This document shows positions 41,595 to 43,511 of a stretch of DNA of 43,511 nt, in pieces. The stretch spans positions 86,709-130,219 of the forward strand of contig NVWO01000005.1 of NCBI GenBank assembly GCA_002746255.1. Direction: 5' to 3'. This DNA comes from Rhodospirillaceae bacterium (GTDB lineage Bacteria > Pseudomonadota > Alphaproteobacteria > GCA-2746255). How positions within the stretch are numbered: the stretch's first letter is position 1; the number at the start of each line of letters is the position of its first letter. The notes beneath the pieces were generated by a model. That model was not told the DNA's origin, did no database searches, and saw only the letters and a list, made by a program, of their open reading frames with translations. The translations under genes were made by a program, and so were the position numbers.

Positions 41595-43244
41595 CTACAT
41601 ATTCGGGTAGTTCGGCCCACCGCCGCCTTCCGGCACCACCCATTGAAGGTTCTGGGTCGGGTCTTTGATATCGCAGGCTTTGCAATGCACGCAGTTCTGA
41701 GCGTTGATTTGCAGCCTCGGATTTGCAGCCTCGTCATCGCGGACGATTTCATAAACGCCAGCCGGACAATAACGCTGCTCCGGCGCATCGAAATCCTTAA
41801 GGTTCACGTCAATCGCCACGCGTGGATCTTTCAGCACAAGATGGACCGGCTGATTTTCTTCGTGATTTGTATTCGAAAGAAAGACCGATGACATCTTGTC
41901 GAAGGTGACGACGCCATCAGGTTTCGGATAGTCAATTGGACGCGCTTCCGTTTTCTTCTTTAGCCGCTCGTGATCTTTATGCCCGTGACGAAACGTCCAG
42001 GGCGCGCGACCCCGAAACAGCATCTGATCGATGCCGGTGTAAATGGCGCCGGCCCACAAACCCTTCTGGAAAGAGGGCCGGACGTTGCGCGCCTGATGAA
42101 GTTCGTCATACACCCAGGAATTCCGGAACGCCTCGCCATAGGCAACCAGCTCCAGGCCCGCAGCCTCGCCGACACCCAAAGCCTCAAAGGCGGCCTCGGC
42201 CGCCAGCATGCCGGATTTCATCGCCGTATGCGTCCCCTTGATTTTCGGCATGTTCAGGGTACCGGCTTCGCACCCGATAAGAACGCCGCCGGGGAACGTG
42301 AGTTTCGGAAGCGATTGCAGACCCCCTTCGTTCAGGGCGCGCGCACCATAGGAAATGCGCGTGGCCCCCTCGAAGGTCGGGCGAATTTTTGGATGCGATT
42401 TAAAGCGCTGAAATTCCTCGTAGGGACTTAGGTAAGGGTTCGCATAATCAAGCCCGACAACAAAGCCGACCGCGACCTGGCAATTTTCCAGATGGTAGAG
42501 GAAGGAACCGCCATAGGTGTCCTGTGTCAAAGGCCAGCCCGCCGTATGAACAACATGGCCCGGACGGTGCTTTTCCGGCGCGACCTCCCAAAGCTCTTTG
42601 ATGCCAAGGCCATAGGTCTGCGGTTCCGCGTCCGCGCCCAGAGAAAAGCGCGCCATCAAATCCTTGCCAAGACTTCCCCGGCAGCCCTCGGCGAAGAAGG
42701 TGACTCGCGCGTGCAGCTCGATGCCCTGCTGGTAGGTGGCAAGCTTTTCCCCATCCTCACCAACCCCCATGTCGCCGGTCGCCACCCCCTTTACGCTGCC
42801 ATCGTCATGGGTAAGAATTTCAGAGGCGGCAAAGCCCGGATAAATCTCAACCCCCAGCGCTTCCGCCTGGCTTCCAAGCCAGCGGCAAAGACTGCCAAGG
42901 CTGATGATGTAATTGCCGTGATTGTGCAAGGACGGCGGCAACAGAAAGGTGGGAAAGGAAAACCCGCCTTTCTCGGAAAGAAAAAGAAATTTTTCCGACG
43001 TCACCGGCGTTTTGATCGGCGTGTCCTGCGTCTTCCAATCCGGAAACAGCTCGTTTAACGCGCGCGGATCCAACACCGCTCCGGACAGAATATGCGCGCC
43101 GATTTCCGAGCCTTTCTCAAGAAGACAGACGCTGAAATCCTTGCCCGTTTCCGCACAGAGCTGCCGGATCCGGATTGCCGCCGCAAGGCCGGCCGGACCG
43201 GCACCGACGATAACGACGTCATAGGCCATCGATTCACGTCCCAT
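41595..43244 (-). CDS. Electron transfer flavoprotein-ubiquinone oxidoreductase
   Basis: A 549-aa monotopic inner-membrane flavoprotein. AYDVVIVGAGPAGLAAAIR binds FAD near the start; GCEAGTLNMPKIKGTHTAMKSG is a family block; the C-terminal ferredoxin-like part has the [4Fe-4S] cysteines in RYCPAGVYE and INAQNCVHCKACDIKDPTQN. It passes electrons from ETF (acyl-CoA, choline-type and amino acid dehydrogenases) to ubiquinone. ATG 43244 was chosen because GGAGAG lies 6 nt upstream; ATG 43229 is possible. The 137-nt gap to the TPR gene holds no gene. The divergent gene on its 5' side is a uracil-DNA glycosylase. Confidence 0.95.
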   Translation of the reverse strand: MGRESMAYDVVIVGAGPAGLAAAIRIRQLCAETGKDFSVCLLEKGSEIGAHILSGAVLDPRALNELFPDWKTQDTPIKTPVTSEKFLFLSEKGGFSFPTFLLPPSLHNHGNYIISLGSLCRWLGSQAEALGVEIYPGFAASEILTHDDGSVKGVATGDMGVGEDGEKLATYQQGIELHARVTFFAEGCRGSLGKDLMARFSLGADAEPQTYGLGIKELWEVAPEKHRPGHVVHTAGWPLTQDTYGGSFLYHLENCQVAVGFVVGLDYANPYLSPYEEFQRFKSHPKIRPTFEGATRISYGARALNEGGLQSLPKLTFPGGVLIGCEAGTLNMPKIKGTHTAMKSGMLAAEAAFEALGVGEAAGLELVAYGEAFRNSWVYDELHQARNVRPSFQKGLWAGAIYTGIDQMLFRGRAPWTFRHGHKDHERLKKKTEARPIDYPKPDGVVTFDKMSSVFLSNTNHEENQPVHLVLKDPRVAIDVNLKDFDAPEQRYCPAGVYEIVRDDEAANPRLQINAQNCVHCKACDIKDPTQNLQWVVPEGGGGPNYPNM

Positions 43245-43342
43245 GCCGCTCTCCAATCCTTTCCCGCCCACCAGCGCACAACAAAACCGGGCAGCAGCCT
43301 AACATGATGCGCATGTTAAGGGGGACATGCTAGGCTTCCACC

Positions 43343-43511
43343 ATGAAAAACACGGAAAGTGACGTTGCGCAGCTTCGCTGGCTGATCGAGGCGGGCGCCG
43401 ACGAAGCCGTCGGCAACCAGCCGCGAAACCGCTACCAGGAAAACACCCAAACCGCACCGCCCGAGACCGCACCGCCCGAGACCGCACCGCCCGAGACCGC
43501 ATCGCCCGAGA
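43343..43511 (+). CDS. Family 4 uracil-DNA glycosylase, N-terminal part
   Basis: Only the first 56 codons are in the window. It begins MKNTESDVAQLRWLIEAGADEAVGNQP; the LRW.IEAG.DEA.G stretch is the usual N-terminus of alphaproteobacterial type-4 UDGs, which also neighbour ETF-QO elsewhere. The visible frame then enters an APPET repeat that precedes the catalytic domain. The [4Fe-4S] and catalytic motifs lie beyond the window, so the call rests on the N-terminal pattern and context. Confidence 0.65.
   Translation, partial: MKNTESDVAQLRWLIEAGADEAVGNQPRNRYQENTQTAPPETAPPETAPPETASPE
43451..43510 (+). repeat. 15-bp tandem repeat in the glycosylase N-terminus
   Basis: Three exact copies of accgcaccgcccgag and one with a single change (43496-43510) encode (T)APPE repeats. 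The array may continue beyond the window edge. Confidence 0.9.

Overview
The window reads as a chromosomal stretch of a GC-rich alphaproteobacterium, most likely a Rhodospirillales-type organism. This is inferred from gene families and gene order, because no 16S rRNA gene is present. The signs are lgt-midA-pgeF followed by prs-rplY-pth-ychF, a three-gene petABC bc1 operon beside trmL-hemF, MarR/OmpR regulators next to ilvE that resemble PetP/PetR, a phasin, an mtnP-mtnA-ald2 cluster like that of Rhodospirillum rubrum, ETF-ubiquinone oxidoreductase, and a two-subunit 2-oxoacid:ferredoxin oxidoreductase.

Layout. 1-2900 (+): end of pgsA, then molybdenum cofactor genes mobB-moeA-moaD-moaE, tightly coupled. 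2920-6447: ilvE (-), divergent from a MarR regulator, an OmpR-type response regulator and an EnvZ-like kinase (+), closed by a strong terminator. 6553-9097 (-): phasin with three TTGCA(N)CACAA-type motifs upstream, proC, a YbjN protein and ubiK. 9225-17498 (+): hldD, lgt, midA, pgeF, a tiny lipoprotein-like ORF, a lipoprotein, prs, rplY, pth, ychF. 17508-21128 (-): a staphylococcal-nuclease-like gene and a Rap1a/Tai-like gene wedged between ychF and the methylthioadenosine salvage genes ald2-mtnA-mtnP. 21295-23867 (-): petABC. 24049-25411 (+): trmL-hemF. 25408-27884 (-): cca, a CoA-type NUDIX hydrolase and a DUF1285 protein. 28034-36179 (+): pabB-pabC, a DoxX protein, a BadH-like dehydrogenase, korA-korB and an adrenodoxin-reductase-like ferredoxin-NADP reductase. 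36220-36293 (-): tRNA-Gln(UUG). 36504-38642 (+): three tandem paralogues sharing a PodJ-type N-terminal module. 38744-43244 (-): ispE, a TPR lipoprotein and ETF-QO. The window ends in the start of a family-4 uracil-DNA glycosylase.

How the genes work together. Most of the window is housekeeping: Moco synthesis, lipoprotein maturation, heptose synthesis, translation quality control, folate precursors and respiration. The bc1 complex, ETF-QO and UbiK all concern the quinone pool. KorAB plus the ferredoxin reductase would link 2-oxoacid oxidation to NADPH. mtnP-mtnA-ald2 would convert methylthioadenosine to DHAP and methylthioacetaldehyde.

The most unusual places are two. First, a run of three genes (56, 175 and 407 aa) each begins with the same roughly 34-residue module that opens PodJ-type polar organisers; only the last carries a membrane span, Sel1 repeats and a peptidoglycan-binding domain. 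Second, a segment of about 0.9 kb carrying the nuclease-like and Rap1a-like genes is bracketed by 53-bp direct repeats of the aldolase 3' end, so that the nuclease is fused in frame to a relic of the aldolase C-terminus. No CRISPR array, transposase, integrase or rRNA gene was seen. No stretch over 300 bases lacks a feature.
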